Under the pieces are notes generated by a model. That model saw nothing but the letters and a program-made list of their open reading frames with translations, searched no databases and was not told the origin of the DNA. Of a DNA stretch of 64,000 nt, positions 26,091-35,274 are shown piece after piece (position 1 is the stretch's first letter; the number at the start of each line of letters is the position of its first letter). Source of the stretch: an uncultured Sulfitobacter sp. (GTDB lineage: Bacteria; Pseudomonadota; Alphaproteobacteria; Rhodobacterales; Rhodobacteraceae). The translations under genes and the position numbers were made by a program. The DNA lies in assembly GCF_947500075.1 (NCBI RefSeq), contig NZ_CANMQS010000002.1, positions 1 through 64,000 on the forward strand, in the 5' to 3' direction.

Positions 26091-28700
26091 ATGACTTCGC
26101 CCGCTACGGACACCTCCCGCGTTCGCCCCCTGCAAAGCCTGTTCTTCAAATGCACCTTCATGGTTGCGCTTTGCACCATTGTCGTGGTCGCGACGATCGT
26201 GACCCGCAATGCCTACGGCATGAACCAGATCCTGCATGAAAAGATGGCCAACCGGGTCGGCGTCGTGACCGGGCTGATCAGTGACAACATCGGCGGGGAA
26301 GTGCGGTTTGCCAATGTCCCTGCGCTGGAAGCAGCAATGGGGCAGTTCATCGAAACCGCCGGCGAGGATGTGCTGGGGGTCCTGATCACGGATGCCTCCG
26401 GCAAGACGATCTACCAGACCGCCTCGCCCGCGTTGGAGGGGACGCGCGCCCAGCAAATGCAGGCGCTTGGGCAACAGGCGCTGGAATCGGGCGGCGGTCG
26501 GTCCTCGGCTGATGGGCTGCAACACGCGGAACCGGTCCTGTTCGGGAAGGATGGGACGGCGGTTGGCAGTGTCGTGACGGCTTGGACTTTCGAGCATCAG
26601 CAGGCAACCCTGGCCGAAAAACAGAAACGCACGCTGCTGCTTGCGCTTGGGGTCTTGCTTGCCGCACTTGTGGTGGCCGGTTTTTCACTGCGCCACCGAA
26701 TGTCCAGGCCGCTGGTGCAGCTTGGTCAGGCCATGAACAAGATTGCGACGGGGGACTACGCGGTTGAGGTGCCCCATACCAAGCGCCGCGATGAAATTGG
26801 TCAGATCGCCGGGCGTCTGGACGGATTCCGCCTTGCCCTGTCCGATGCCGCAGATGCGCAGCACGAAACGATGTTCAAGGGGGCGGCGTTTGATGGCTCC
26901 ACCGCCCCGCTGATGGTCGCGGACGAAAACCTGACCGTGACCTTCTGCAACCCGGCCTGCACGTCGCTGCTTGAAACCTTCGGCGCTGACCTGACGGAGA
27001 TCTGGCCGGGCATCAGCCAGACCGCCCTGATTGGTGCAAAGCTGTCCGACGTGGCACCGCTGAAAGCCGCCTTCGACGGTGGAGGGCAGGGGCCAGCCAT
27101 CAAACCGGCCGAAGTGCTGACATCGATTGGCAACCGCAAGGTGCGCATCCGGCTGAACCCTTCGGTGGCCAGCGACGGCACGGTCTTTGGCTGCGTCGTG
27201 GAATGGTCCGACCGCACCCGGTCAGAGCGGAACGCGGCCCTGCTGAATGCGATCAACGCAAAGCAGGTGAGGATTGAGTTTGACCAAGCCGGCAATGTGA
27301 GCATGTGTAACGACAACTTCCTTGAGGCGATCAAAGGCACTTTTGAAGACACACGTGTGTGTACGCTGTCAAAAATCTTTGCGGGCAATCTGGACAATGA
27401 CCCCGATGGCAAGCTGTTCGCCCGCAAGCTGTTTGAAAAAGCGATACCGCCGGGACGGTTCGGCGCCTACAGCACCCATGCAGACAAACACTTTGTCTTT
27501 GAGGGCAGCTTCTCGACCATCGATGATGAAAATGGCAGGCCCGAACAGATCATCTTTCTGGGCACCGATGTCACCGATCAGGACGCCGCCATGCAGGCCG
27601 CGGAAAAGGCCCGCGCGCGCGCCGTAACCGAACAGGGTCGGATCGTCTCGCTCCTGGGCGCCGCGTTGCGTGATTTTGCCGATGGCGACCTCGATTCCGA
27701 AATCTCCGAAAGCGTGCCGGGGGACTACGAAGCCCTGCGCGCTGATTTCAATGGGGCGGTCGCCGCGTTGCGTCAGGCCATCGGCGGCGTGATGCACAAC
27801 GCCGATTCCATCCGCAATGAAACCAGCGAAATCGCCACCGCGGCGGATGATCTGTCCCGGCGCACCGAAAAGCAGGCAGCAACGCTTGAAGAAACCGCCG
27901 CGGCGCTGGATGAATTGACCGTCTCGGTGAAATCCGCAGCCGAAGGGGCGGATGACGCAGCCAAAATGTCGGCAGAGGCGCAAAAGAACGCCGAACAGGG
28001 CGGCAAAGTTGCCCGCCAGACGGTGGAGGCGATGGATGGGATCAAAAACTCCTCACAGGAAATCTCAAAGATCACCAGCGTGATCGACGACATCGCCTTC
28101 CAGACCAATCTGCTGGCCTTGAACGCAGGCGTCGAAGCCGCGCGCGCGGGCGAAGCGGGCCGTGGCTTTGCGGTGGTCGCAACAGAGGTGCGCGCGCTGG
28201 CACAACGCTCCTCCGACGCTGCGCGGGAGATCAATACACTGATCAGCTCAAGTGGCGATCAGGTGAAACAGGGGGTCGATCTGGTGGACCGCACCGGCAA
28301 GGCGCTGGACGCGATTGTCTCCTCCGTCTCGGACATCTCTGACCGGATCGCGACCATTGCCACCTCCGCCCGCGAACAATCCAGCGGGCTGGCAGAGATC
28401 AACACAGCTGTGAACGAACTCGACCACGTCACCCAGCAGAACGCCGCCATGTTCGAAGAAACAACAGCCGCCAGCCACGCGCTGACGTCAGAGGCGGATG
28501 CGCTGGCCAATGCGGTCTCCCGGTTCCGCATGAAGGGGCAGGAGGTGGCACCGGCGCGGTCAGCGGAAAAATCACCGCCGCCCTCCAGCCGACAGGTGAG
28601 CGCGCCACCTCCCGCAGCCCAGCCCGCTGCTGCGACGCAGGGCAATGCCGCGCTTGATATGAGCGCTGATCTGGATGCCGACGGCTGGGAGGAATTCTAG
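26091..28700 (+). CDS. Methyl-accepting chemotaxis protein with PAS-like linker
   Basis: This is a large transducer of 869 residues. TM1 lies at about 19-38, a periplasmic domain of about 140 residues follows, TM2 is at about 181-200, and a HAMP domain ([18 protein letters not shown]) follows. Two PAS-like regions (about 270-500) and a second HAMP-like segment ([18 protein letters not shown]) come next, then the MA signalling domain with its conserved hairpin tip ([37 protein letters not shown]). The tail is Ala/Pro-rich and ends in GWEEF, resembling the W-x-x-F CheR/CheB tether. The ATG at 26091 follows AAGAGG. The ligand is unknown. Confidence 0.92.
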   Translation: MTSPATDTSRVRPLQSLFFKCTFMVALCTIVVVATIVTRNAYGMNQILHEKMANRVGVVTGLISDNIGGEVRFANVPALEAAMGQFIETAGEDVLGVLITDASGKTIYQTASPALEGTRAQQMQALGQQALESGGGRSSADGLQHAEPVLFGKDGTAVGSVVTAWTFEHQQATLAEKQKRTLLLALGVLLAALVVAGFSLRHRMSRPLVQLGQAMNKIATGDYAVEVPHTKRRDEIGQIAGRLDGFRLALSDAADAQHETMFKGAAFDGSTAPLMVADENLTVTFCNPACTSLLETFGADLTEIWPGISQTALIGAKLSDVAPLKAAFDGGGQGPAIKPAEVLTSIGNRKVRIRLNPSVASDGTVFGCVVEWSDRTRSERNAALLNAINAKQVRIEFDQAGNVSMCNDNFLEAIKGTFEDTRVCTLSKIFAGNLDNDPDGKLFARKLFEKAIPPGRFGAYSTHADKHFVFEGSFSTIDDENGRPEQIIFLGTDVTDQDAAMQAAEKARARAVTEQGRIVSLLGAALRDFADGDLDSEISESVPGDYEALRADFNGAVAALRQAIGGVMHNADSIRNETSEIATAADDLSRRTEKQAATLEETAAALDELTVSVKSAAEGADDAAKMSAEAQKNAEQGGKVARQTVEAMDGIKNSSQEISKITSVIDDIAFQTNLLALNAGVEAARAGEAGRGFAVVATEVRALAQRSSDAAREINTLISSSGDQVKQGVDLVDRTGKALDAIVSSVSDISDRIATIATSAREQSSGLAEINTAVNELDHVTQQNAAMFEETTAASHALTSEADALANAVSRFRMKGQEVAPARSAEKSPPPSSRQVSAPPPAAQPAAATQGNAALDMSADLDADGWEEF

Positions 28701-28788
28701 GTCCGCGCGCCCAAAGCACGCGCTGCAAACCGGCCTCTTGAACACAGGGATGGTACCGTAAAAAGCGATGCGACAGGCCTCCGGCCTT

Positions 28789-30543
28789 TCAAAGAGCCTT
28801 CTCGTCGCGGGTGCCCGCAAACCGCGTCGCCCAATCCTCGCGCTGTTCATCGGTGATCTTGGCAAACAGCACCTCCGGCACCTCAAAGGCGTGACCGGGG
28901 GCAAGCTGCGCCAGGGCGGCAGGCACGTCGTCCGGCCATCCGGCATCCTCAACGCCCATGGCCGCCAGCATCGCAGCCCCTGCATCCGGCACAAAGGGGG
29001 ATGACAGCCGCGCGTAAAGCGGGATCAGGTTCAACGCCAGCCGCACCTGTGCGGCGGCCTTGTCGGGGTCGGTCTTGAAGGTGGTCCAGGGCGCTTCGGC
29101 TTGCAGATATTCATTGCCCGCCGCCCAGATCGCCCGAAGCTCCTGCGCGGCCTTGCGCACTTCAATGGCATCCATCGCCGCGCCATACCGCCCCACGCGG
29201 GCCGTCAGATCCGCAATCAGCGCCTCTTCGGGCGCTCCATATGCCCCGGCCTCCGGCACCGCTTCACCGAACTTGGACCGGCAGAACTTGGTGATACGGC
29301 TGACAAAATTGCCCAGCACGTCCGCCAGATCCTTGTTGATCGAGGACTGGAAATTCTCCCAGGTGAACTCCGCATCCGAATTCTCCGGCGCGTGAGACAG
29401 CAGCCACCAGCGCCAGTAATCGCTCGGCAGGATCTCAAGCGCCTGATCCATGAACACACCCCGCCCGCGCGAGGTGGAGAATTGCCCGCCGTCATAATTG
29501 AGGAAATTGAACGACTTGATGTAATCCACCAGCTTCCAAGGCTCACCCGATCCCATGATCGTGGCGGGAAAGCTGAGCGTGTGGAAGGGCACGTTGTCCT
29601 TGCCCATGAACTGGGTATAGCGCACATCATCCGCGCCTTTATCGGTGCGCCACCAGCGCTCCCAGACACTGTCTTTATGTGCGCCCGGTTCGGGCGCGGG
29701 GCCCTTGCCCGCATCGACCCATTCCTGCGCGCAGGCGATGTATTCAATCGGCGCATCGAACCAGACGTAGAAGACCTTGCCCTCCATCCCCGGCCAATCC
29801 GCATTGCCACGTTTGACGGGCACGCCCCATTTCAGGTCCCGCGTGATGCCCCGGTCCTGCAATCCGTCGCCGTCGTGCAGCCATTTCTTGGCAATCGACG
29901 TGGTCAGCACGGGCCAGTCGGTCTTGGATGAAATCCACGCGTCCAGCTGATCCTTCATCGCGCTCTGGCGCAGCATCAGGTGCTTGGTGGGCCGCATCTC
30001 AAGGTCTGTGGCGCCTGATACGGTGGAGCGCGGGTTGATCAGGTCTTCGGGGTCCAACTGCTTGGTGCAATTGTCACATTGATCGCCCCGCGCGTCCTCG
30101 AACCCGCAGTTGGGGCAGGTGCCTTCGACATAGCGGTCTGGCAGGAAACGGCCGTCGGTCTCGGAATAGATCTGGCGCTGTTCAACCTCGTCGATCAGCC
30201 CCTGATCGGCCAGCACCCCGGCGAAATGCTGCGTCAGCTTCTGGTTCTGCGGTCCCGAGGAGCGACCGAAGTGATCAAACGACAGCCGAAAGCCGCGTGC
30301 GATCTCCGCCTGAATGTCGTGCAGTTCGGCGCAATACGCCGCCACCGGCTTGCCTGCCTTGGCTGCGGCCAGTTCGGCGGGCGTGCCGTGTTCGTCCGTC
30401 GCACACAGAAACAGCACCTCATGCCCCCGCGTGCGCAGATAACGTGCATAGAGGTCCGCAGGCAGCTGGCTGCCCACAAGGTTGCCCAGATGCTTGATCC
30501 CGTTGATATAGGGAATGGCGGAAGTGATCAGATGGCGGGCCAT
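28789..30543 (-). CDS. metG: Methionyl-tRNA synthetase
   Basis: This 584-residue class I aminoacyl-tRNA synthetase charges tRNA-Met. The N-terminus has the HIGH-region [15 protein letters not shown]. The zinc-knuckle type insertion has four cysteines (GTCPNCG and GDQCDNCTK), and the KMSKS-equivalent loop reads [11 protein letters not shown], a non-canonical form seen in alphaproteobacterial enzymes. The C-terminal anticodon domain ends without the EMAP/Trbp111 extension. Start and length are ordinary. It lies convergent to the chemoreceptor gene. Confidence 0.95.
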   Translation of the reverse strand: MARHLITSAIPYINGIKHLGNLVGSQLPADLYARYLRTRGHEVLFLCATDEHGTPAELAAAKAGKPVAAYCAELHDIQAEIARGFRLSFDHFGRSSGPQNQKLTQHFAGVLADQGLIDEVEQRQIYSETDGRFLPDRYVEGTCPNCGFEDARGDQCDNCTKQLDPEDLINPRSTVSGATDLEMRPTKHLMLRQSAMKDQLDAWISSKTDWPVLTTSIAKKWLHDGDGLQDRGITRDLKWGVPVKRGNADWPGMEGKVFYVWFDAPIEYIACAQEWVDAGKGPAPEPGAHKDSVWERWWRTDKGADDVRYTQFMGKDNVPFHTLSFPATIMGSGEPWKLVDYIKSFNFLNYDGGQFSTSRGRGVFMDQALEILPSDYWRWWLLSHAPENSDAEFTWENFQSSINKDLADVLGNFVSRITKFCRSKFGEAVPEAGAYGAPEEALIADLTARVGRYGAAMDAIEVRKAAQELRAIWAAGNEYLQAEAPWTTFKTDPDKAAAQVRLALNLIPLYARLSSPFVPDAGAAMLAAMGVEDAGWPDDVPAALAQLAPGHAFEVPEVLFAKITDEQREDWATRFAGTRDEKAL

Positions 30544-30598
30544 GAGGTGTCCTTTAGCGCGTTCAGGCTTCCATAACCGCCTTGCGCGCCCGGATCAA

Positions 30599-31858
30599 TC
30601 AGCGCGGCGCGTCTGATGGCGGATCCGCCCGGCGCGCGCCCGCGTCGCGGTCCTTGCGCAACAGCCTGCCGATCAGGAACGAGGTGCGCGGCGCATAGAC
30701 ATAAGCCGTGCGTTCCTGCGCCGCGGGCCGCGCGCGCATCCGGATCAGGCCAAAGACAACCAGCACCCCATGTCCGACGGAGATCATCGCGAAAAGCGCA
30801 GGTGGTCCGAAATTCTCGATCAGGACCGATGCGGCATAGGGGGCAAAGATCGCGCCGACGGCAAACCAGAACATCAACGCGGCAGACAGCTCCACCCGTT
30901 CTTCGGAACTGGCAAAGTCATGGGCGTGGGCGGCGGCGACCGAATAGATCGGAAAGGTCGTAAGCCCGAACAAGCCGGCCGTCAGATAGACCCCCGTGGT
31001 GCCAAGGCCTGTGGCAAAGATCGTGACCGCGCAACTGCCCATGGCCGCTACCGACAGCCAGATCAGCACCCAGCGGCGGTCGTATTTGTCCGCCAGCCAG
31101 CCCACCGGGAACTGCGCCACCGCGCCGCCAATGACGAAGGCCGACAGGAACCACGCGATCTGCGCCGCCGTGAGCCCCACCTCCTGCCCGTAGATCGGCC
31201 CGACCATCCGGAACGAGGCGCTGGACAGTGCGGCCACCACAACCCCGGCTGCTGCCAGAGGAGAGCGGTCAATCGCCAGCCGGGGCCGCAGGCGGGGCTG
31301 GCTGGGGGTGTCGGGCTGTTGCACCGTGCTCAGCACCACGGGCAGCAGGGCGGCACAGCACAGGATCGCCAGCAGATTGTAGGAAACGTAGGAGGCCGGG
31401 GCGAGGACCCCGACTAGCATCTGCGCACCCAGCGATCCGGTCATGTCCACAACCCGGTACACCCCCATCGCGCGGCCCCGCGTGTCATTGGTGACCTTGG
31501 CCTGCAACCAGGCTTCGATCACTGTATAGCAGCCCGCGACACACAGGCCCGAGGCCATACGCATCACCGTCCAGGCATAGGCGTCCAGCACCAGCATATG
31601 GGCCAAAAGACCAATCGCCCCGGTGGCCGTGAAAGCCGCAAAGGCGCGGCTGTGGCCCACCGATCCCATCAGGCGCGGGGCCCACCAGCAGCCAATAAAG
31701 AAGCCCAGAAAATGCGCTGAGCCCAAGAGACCAATCTCTTGGCGCGAAAAGCCCAGTGCGGTGCCCGACAGCACATCCAGCGGCCCCACACCGCCCGAGG
31801 ACAGCTGCAACAACAGCACCGACAGGAACAGGGCGGCAAAGGAAATGAGCATGCGCAT
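30599..31858 (-). CDS. Major facilitator superfamily transporter (YcaD-like)
   Basis: This is a 419-residue protein with about 12 membrane segments. MFS signature loops are WLADKYDRRWVLI between helices 8 and 9 and VTNDTRGRAMGVYR after helix 4. It resembles the YcaD-like group of uncertain substrate. The C-terminal tail is hydrophilic and Arg/Asp-rich. It is divergent from the aldo/keto reductase gene, with a 180-base gap that holds two GCGC/GCGTC-TTTTCAG elements. Confidence 0.85.
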   Translation of the reverse strand: MRMLISFAALFLSVLLLQLSSGGVGPLDVLSGTALGFSRQEIGLLGSAHFLGFFIGCWWAPRLMGSVGHSRAFAAFTATGAIGLLAHMLVLDAYAWTVMRMASGLCVAGCYTVIEAWLQAKVTNDTRGRAMGVYRVVDMTGSLGAQMLVGVLAPASYVSYNLLAILCCAALLPVVLSTVQQPDTPSQPRLRPRLAIDRSPLAAAGVVVAALSSASFRMVGPIYGQEVGLTAAQIAWFLSAFVIGGAVAQFPVGWLADKYDRRWVLIWLSVAAMGSCAVTIFATGLGTTGVYLTAGLFGLTTFPIYSVAAAHAHDFASSEERVELSAALMFWFAVGAIFAPYAASVLIENFGPPALFAMISVGHGVLVVFGLIRMRARPAAQERTAYVYAPRTSFLIGRLLRKDRDAGARRADPPSDAPR

Positions 31859-32038
31859 GGGATCCTCTTAGGCGCATTTTCAGATGCCGCCCCTCGAATT
31901 CCCGACCCGCCGCGTCGTTTTTCAGCGGCTTGGAGGAATTGTTCAGCTTTTTGTGGCACGCCCTCGGGGATGATGCGCCCTTGCAGCCCGTACTCAGCGG
32001 GGTAGGGTGCGCAAGAGGGCGAACAGAAGGACCACGCA

Positions 32039-33082
32039 ATGAAGCGCAAGAAACTTGGCAGCAGCGATATTGAAGTGACCGATCTGTGCCTCGGCTCCAT
32101 GACCTGGGGCACGCAGAACACCGTGGACGAAGGGCACGAACAGATTGACCGGGCGCTGGATGCCGGGATCAACTTCATCGACACCGCTGAGATGTATCCG
32201 GTCAACCCGGTCAGTGCCGAAACCACCGGCCGGACGGAGCGGATCATCGGGCTGTGGTTTGAACGCGACATGCGCCGGGACGACGTGGTGCTGGCCACCA
32301 AACACTCCGGCGCGGGCGTGGCCCATGTGCGCGAAGGGGCGCCGATCTCCTCCGAGACGATCAGGGAGACGGTGGAGGGATCGCTGCGGCGGCTGAAGAC
32401 GGATTACATCGACCTTTATCAGTTCCACTGGCCCAACCGGGGCAGCTACATGTTCCGGAAGAACTGGACCTATGATCCTTCCGGCCAGAACAGGGCAGAG
32501 ACGATTGCCAATATGGAAGACTGCATGGGCGCGCTTCAGGACGAGATCAAGCGCGGCACCATCCGCGCCTTCGGGCTGAGCAATGAAAGCGCCTGGGGCA
32601 TGGCGCAATGGGCCGCCGTGGCAGAGCGCGTGGGCGGGCCACGGCCCATCTCGGTGCAGAATGAATACTCCTTGTTGTGCCGGATGGCGGACACCGATGT
32701 GGCCGAAGCCTGCATCAACGAAGAAATTGATATGTTTGCCTTTTCCCCGCTCGCCGCAGGTCTGTTGACGGGCAAGTACCAGCGCGGCCGGGTGCCTGAA
32801 GGGTCGCGCATGTCGCTGGTGCCGGAGCTGGGCGGGCGCAAGGGACCGCGCGCGTTCAAGGCGGTTGAGGCCTATCTGGCGCTGGCGCAGGCCCATGATC
32901 TGGAGCCGGTGCATATGGCGCTGGCATGGTGCCGCCAGCGGCCGTTCATGGGCTCGGTGATCTTTGGCGCGACGACGATGGATCAGCTGGAACTGGCGCT
33001 GGGTGCTGCCGACGTGACCTTGAGCGATGAAGTGATGAGCGCGCTGGACGACATCCACCGCAAGCACCCGATGCCCTATTGA
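32039..33082 (+). CDS. Aldo/keto reductase (Tas-like)
   Basis: This is a 347-residue NADPH-dependent aldo/keto reductase. The catalytic tetrad is visible: Asp in FIDTAEM, Tyr in EMYPVNP, Lys in LATKHSG and His in YQFHWPN. The cofactor-binding end reads GSVIFGATTMDQLE. It probably reduces a carbonyl metabolite, but the physiological substrate is unknown. It is divergent from the MFS gene. A pair of tight hairpins (33103-33146) follows the stop. Confidence 0.92.
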   Translation: MKRKKLGSSDIEVTDLCLGSMTWGTQNTVDEGHEQIDRALDAGINFIDTAEMYPVNPVSAETTGRTERIIGLWFERDMRRDDVVLATKHSGAGVAHVREGAPISSETIRETVEGSLRRLKTDYIDLYQFHWPNRGSYMFRKNWTYDPSGQNRAETIANMEDCMGALQDEIKRGTIRAFGLSNESAWGMAQWAAVAERVGGPRPISVQNEYSLLCRMADTDVAEACINEEIDMFAFSPLAAGLLTGKYQRGRVPEGSRMSLVPELGGRKGPRAFKAVEAYLALAQAHDLEPVHMALAWCRQRPFMGSVIFGATTMDQLELALGAADVTLSDEVMSALDDIHRKHPMPY

Positions 33083-33102
33083 GATGAGGCAGCGGCGGGC
33101 AT

Positions 33103-33146
33103 CGGAAACTTTGAAAGTTTCCGTCCGTTTTCTTTGAAAGAAAACG
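33103..33146 (+). repeat. Double-hairpin repeat, copy 1 (after aldo/keto reductase)
   Basis: Two perfect dyads lie side by side. The first (33103-33123) has arms CGGAAACTTT and AAAGTTTCCG around a central G. The second (33126-33146) has arms CGTTTTCTTT and AAAGAAAACG. A run of six T follows. The pair matches copy 2 (38652-38695) read on the minus strand, with compensatory changes in both stems, so it is a shared structural element of the 3' region. Confidence 0.85.
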
Positions 33147-33214
33147 ATTTTTTGACGCAGATCAATGCGCTCTGGGGGGGCGGGCGGTATGCTCTGGCGG
33201 AAAGGTCGGGGGAC

Positions 33215-33706
33215 ATGCCAGCCACAACCAAATCCGCATTGATTGACGTGACTGTGAAGGAACTTGCCAAGCTGGAAAAGCTGCTGGGCGAGGTCGACCC
33301 GGCGCAGGCGATGATCAAGGATGCCGACGACACCTCCATCAAGGATGTGGTGGCGCACCGGGCCCATTGGATCGCGCTGTTTCTGGGGTGGTACGCGGAC
33401 GGGCAGGCGGGCAAAGAGGTGCATTTCCCCGCACCGGGCTACAAATGGAATGACCTCAAACGCTACAACGCCGACCTGCGCGCCCGGCAGAGCGATCTGG
33501 ACTGGCCTGCGGCTGTCGCCCTGTTGCACCGCAATGCCAAGGCCTTGCTGAGCTTCATGCAGGAACGCTCAGACGCGGCGCTCTATGGCGGGCCGATGCA
33601 GGGGGCCAGGAACACCTGGACACCGGGCCGCTGGGCGGAGGCGGCGGGCCCGAGCCATTATCGCTCTGCCACGAAATACCTGCGGCAGCGGTTGAAAGCG
33701 ATGTAG
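33215..33706 (+). CDS. ClbS/DfsB-family four-helix protein
   Basis: This is a 163-residue DinB-like protein of the ClbS/DfsB family (IKDVVAHRAHWIALFLGWYADG, then FPAPGYKWNDLKRYN, ending with SATKYLRQRLKAM). ClbS itself deactivates colibactin as a cyclopropane hydrolase, but most family members have no known role; these folds often bind a metal or a bacillithiol/mycothiol-like cofactor. The start at 33215 is chosen because the domain begins there; the upstream extension runs through the hairpin repeat. Confidence 0.8.
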   Translation: MPATTKSALIDVTVKELAKLEKLLGEVDPAQAMIKDADDTSIKDVVAHRAHWIALFLGWYADGQAGKEVHFPAPGYKWNDLKRYNADLRARQSDLDWPAAVALLHRNAKALLSFMQERSDAALYGGPMQGARNTWTPGRWAEAAGPSHYRSATKYLRQRLKAM

Positions 33707-33722
33707 TGTTGCTGCGTCGGTG

Positions 33723-33757
33723 GCGTCATTTTTCCGCTCCAAAAGCGTCGTTTTCAG
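33723..33757. promoter_or_regulatory. Direct repeats GCGTC-TTTT-C upstream of carnitine operon
   Basis: GCGTCATTTTTC (33723-33734) and GCGTCGTTTTC (33745-33755) repeat with start points 22 bases apart, two helical turns, the layout used by AraC-family activators such as CdhR. Related elements lie before the aldo/keto reductase gene at 31871-31883 and 31912-31925. No regulator gene lies next to the operon. Confidence 0.45.
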
Positions 33758-33823
33758 CATGGTCTTCGCCTGCACCTTGGCCCATGGTCAGCCGCAACAG
33801 GCTTGCCAGAGGAGACCCCGCAC

Positions 33824-34732
33824 ATGCCCCTTACCATGAACAAAGAGGTGTTCATCACCTGCGCCGTCACCGGCTCCGGCAGCACCCAGGACCGCAGCCC
33901 GCATGTGCCGCGTTCGCCCCGGCAAATTGCCGAAAGCGCGATTGCGGCGGCCAAGGCCGGCGCGGCAGTGGTGCATTGCCACGTGCGTGATCCGGAGACC
34001 GGGCACCCTAGCCGCGACAGGTTACTCTATCGTGAAGTCACCGACCGCATCCGTGACAGTGGCACCGATGTGGTGCTGAACCTGACGGCCGGGATGGGCG
34101 GGGACATTGTCTTTGGCGACGTGGAAGCGCCGTTCCCCACACGCGAAGGCACGGACATGGTGGGGGCCACGGAGCGGGTCGCGCATATCGCCGATTGCCT
34201 GCCGGAGATCTGCACGCTGGATTGCGGCACGATGAACTTCGCCGAGGCCGATTACGTGATGACCAACACCCCCGGCATGTTGACGGCCATGGGCCGGATG
34301 ATGACCGATCTGGGCGTGAAGCCGGAGATTGAGGCTTTTGACACGGGCCATTTATGGTATGCAAAACAACTGGTTGCCGATGGTGTGCTGGACAGCCCCG
34401 CTTTGGTGCAGCTCTGCATGGGGGTGCCCTGGGGCGCGCCGGATGATCTCAACACCTTCATGGCGATGGTGAACAATGTGCCGGATGACTGGACGTTCTC
34501 GGCCTTCGGGCTGGGGCGCAATCAGATGGCCTATGTGGCCGCTTCGGTACTGGCCGGGGGCAACGTAAGGGTGGGGCTGGAGGACAACCTGTGGCTCGAC
34601 AAGGGCGTGCTGGCGGAGAACTGGCAACTGGTCGAACGGGCGGGCGCCATCATTGAGAATATGGGGGCGAAAGTCATTGGGCCAAAAGAAGTCCGCGCAA
34701 CACTTGGGCTGACCAAACAGGCGGCGAAGTGA
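33824..34732 (+). CDS. BKACE-family enzyme, probable 3-dehydrocarnitine cleavage enzyme
   Basis: This 302-residue protein is of the beta-keto acid cleavage (BKACE/DUF849) family. Zinc ligands are in VVHCHVRDPETGHPS, and the catalytic Glu is in VRVGLEDNLWLDKG. BKACE enzymes transfer a unit from a beta-keto acid to acetyl-CoA. Next to a carnitine dehydrogenase-thioesterase fusion, the likely reaction is 3-dehydrocarnitine plus acetyl-CoA to betainyl-CoA plus acetoacetate (CdhC). The ATG at 33824 is preceded by AGAGGAG. Its stop overlaps the next GTG start. Confidence 0.85.
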   Translation: MPLTMNKEVFITCAVTGSGSTQDRSPHVPRSPRQIAESAIAAAKAGAAVVHCHVRDPETGHPSRDRLLYREVTDRIRDSGTDVVLNLTAGMGGDIVFGDVEAPFPTREGTDMVGATERVAHIADCLPEICTLDCGTMNFAEADYVMTNTPGMLTAMGRMMTDLGVKPEIEAFDTGHLWYAKQLVADGVLDSPALVQLCMGVPWGAPDDLNTFMAMVNNVPDDWTFSAFGLGRNQMAYVAASVLAGGNVRVGLEDNLWLDKGVLAENWQLVERAGAIIENMGAKVIGPKEVRATLGLTKQAAK

Positions 34733-35274
34733 GGGCAATGGGGCCGTTCCGGGCGGGTCGCGGGCTGTGCACAACCTGTACACAACCTGTACACCGCCGC
34801 AGTGCAGCATGGGCTTTTCTGGGGCTTTTGGGGCTGGCGGGATGTGCTGCTGTCGCCCCGCCCGCATCTGATGCGCTGCGCGATGAGGGCGCGGTTTTGG
34901 CGGGGACAACGCGGTTTGACGCGGCGCGCTTTGCCGGAGACTGGCAGACGGTCGCCTGCATCGGGACCTGCGCAGAGGCGGCGCAATACAGCGTGGCAAC
35001 AGATGATGCCTATGTCCGGGTCGCGGGCGGTGATTCTACAGGGTTTGATATCACGGCCCCCGGCGTGTTGCACGCGCGGGGCGGCGGGCAGACCTTGGTG
35101 GTGATGTGGGTTGACGACGGGTTCCGCACGGCGGCGGTGGGCGATGCGGCGGGCACGTGGGCGGCGGTCATCGACCGGGCGCGGCCCGGCGGGGCGGACC
35201 GGGTGAAAGCGGCCAGGGAAATTTTGGATTTCAACGGCTGGGATGTCAGCCAGATACAGAGAGTTGAGGGATGA
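34729..35274 (+). CDS. Lipoprotein, lipocalin-like, inside carnitine operon
   Basis: This 181-residue protein has a lipobox LLGLAGC (Cys at about residue 39) and a lipocalin-like start, GTTRFDAARFAGDWQTVACI, that recalls the G-x-W motif. The N-terminal region before the hydrophobic segment is unusually long and is coded by a tandem 11-bp repeat (34771-34792). The GTG start overlaps the BKACE stop by four bases, and its own stop overlaps the next start (ATGA), so it is translated in the operon. It may bind carnitine or a product at the membrane, but that is inference. Confidence 0.75.
   Translation: MRAMGPFRAGRGLCTTCTQPVHRRSAAWAFLGLLGLAGCAAVAPPASDALRDEGAVLAGTTRFDAARFAGDWQTVACIGTCAEAAQYSVATDDAYVRVAGGDSTGFDITAPGVLHARGGGQTLVVMWVDDGFRTAAVGDAAGTWAAVIDRARPGGADRVKAAREILDFNGWDVSQIQRVEG
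34771..34792 (+). repeat. Tandem 11-bp direct repeat
   Basis: The unit ACAACCTGTAC occurs twice head to tail within the start of the lipoprotein gene, encoding part of its N-region. It could be a coding slippage or an operator-like element. Confidence 0.7.

Noticed and set aside
34771..34792. CRISPR or other repeat array
   Set aside because: Only two 11-bp units in direct contact, without spacers. No CRISPR-type array was seen anywhere in the window.
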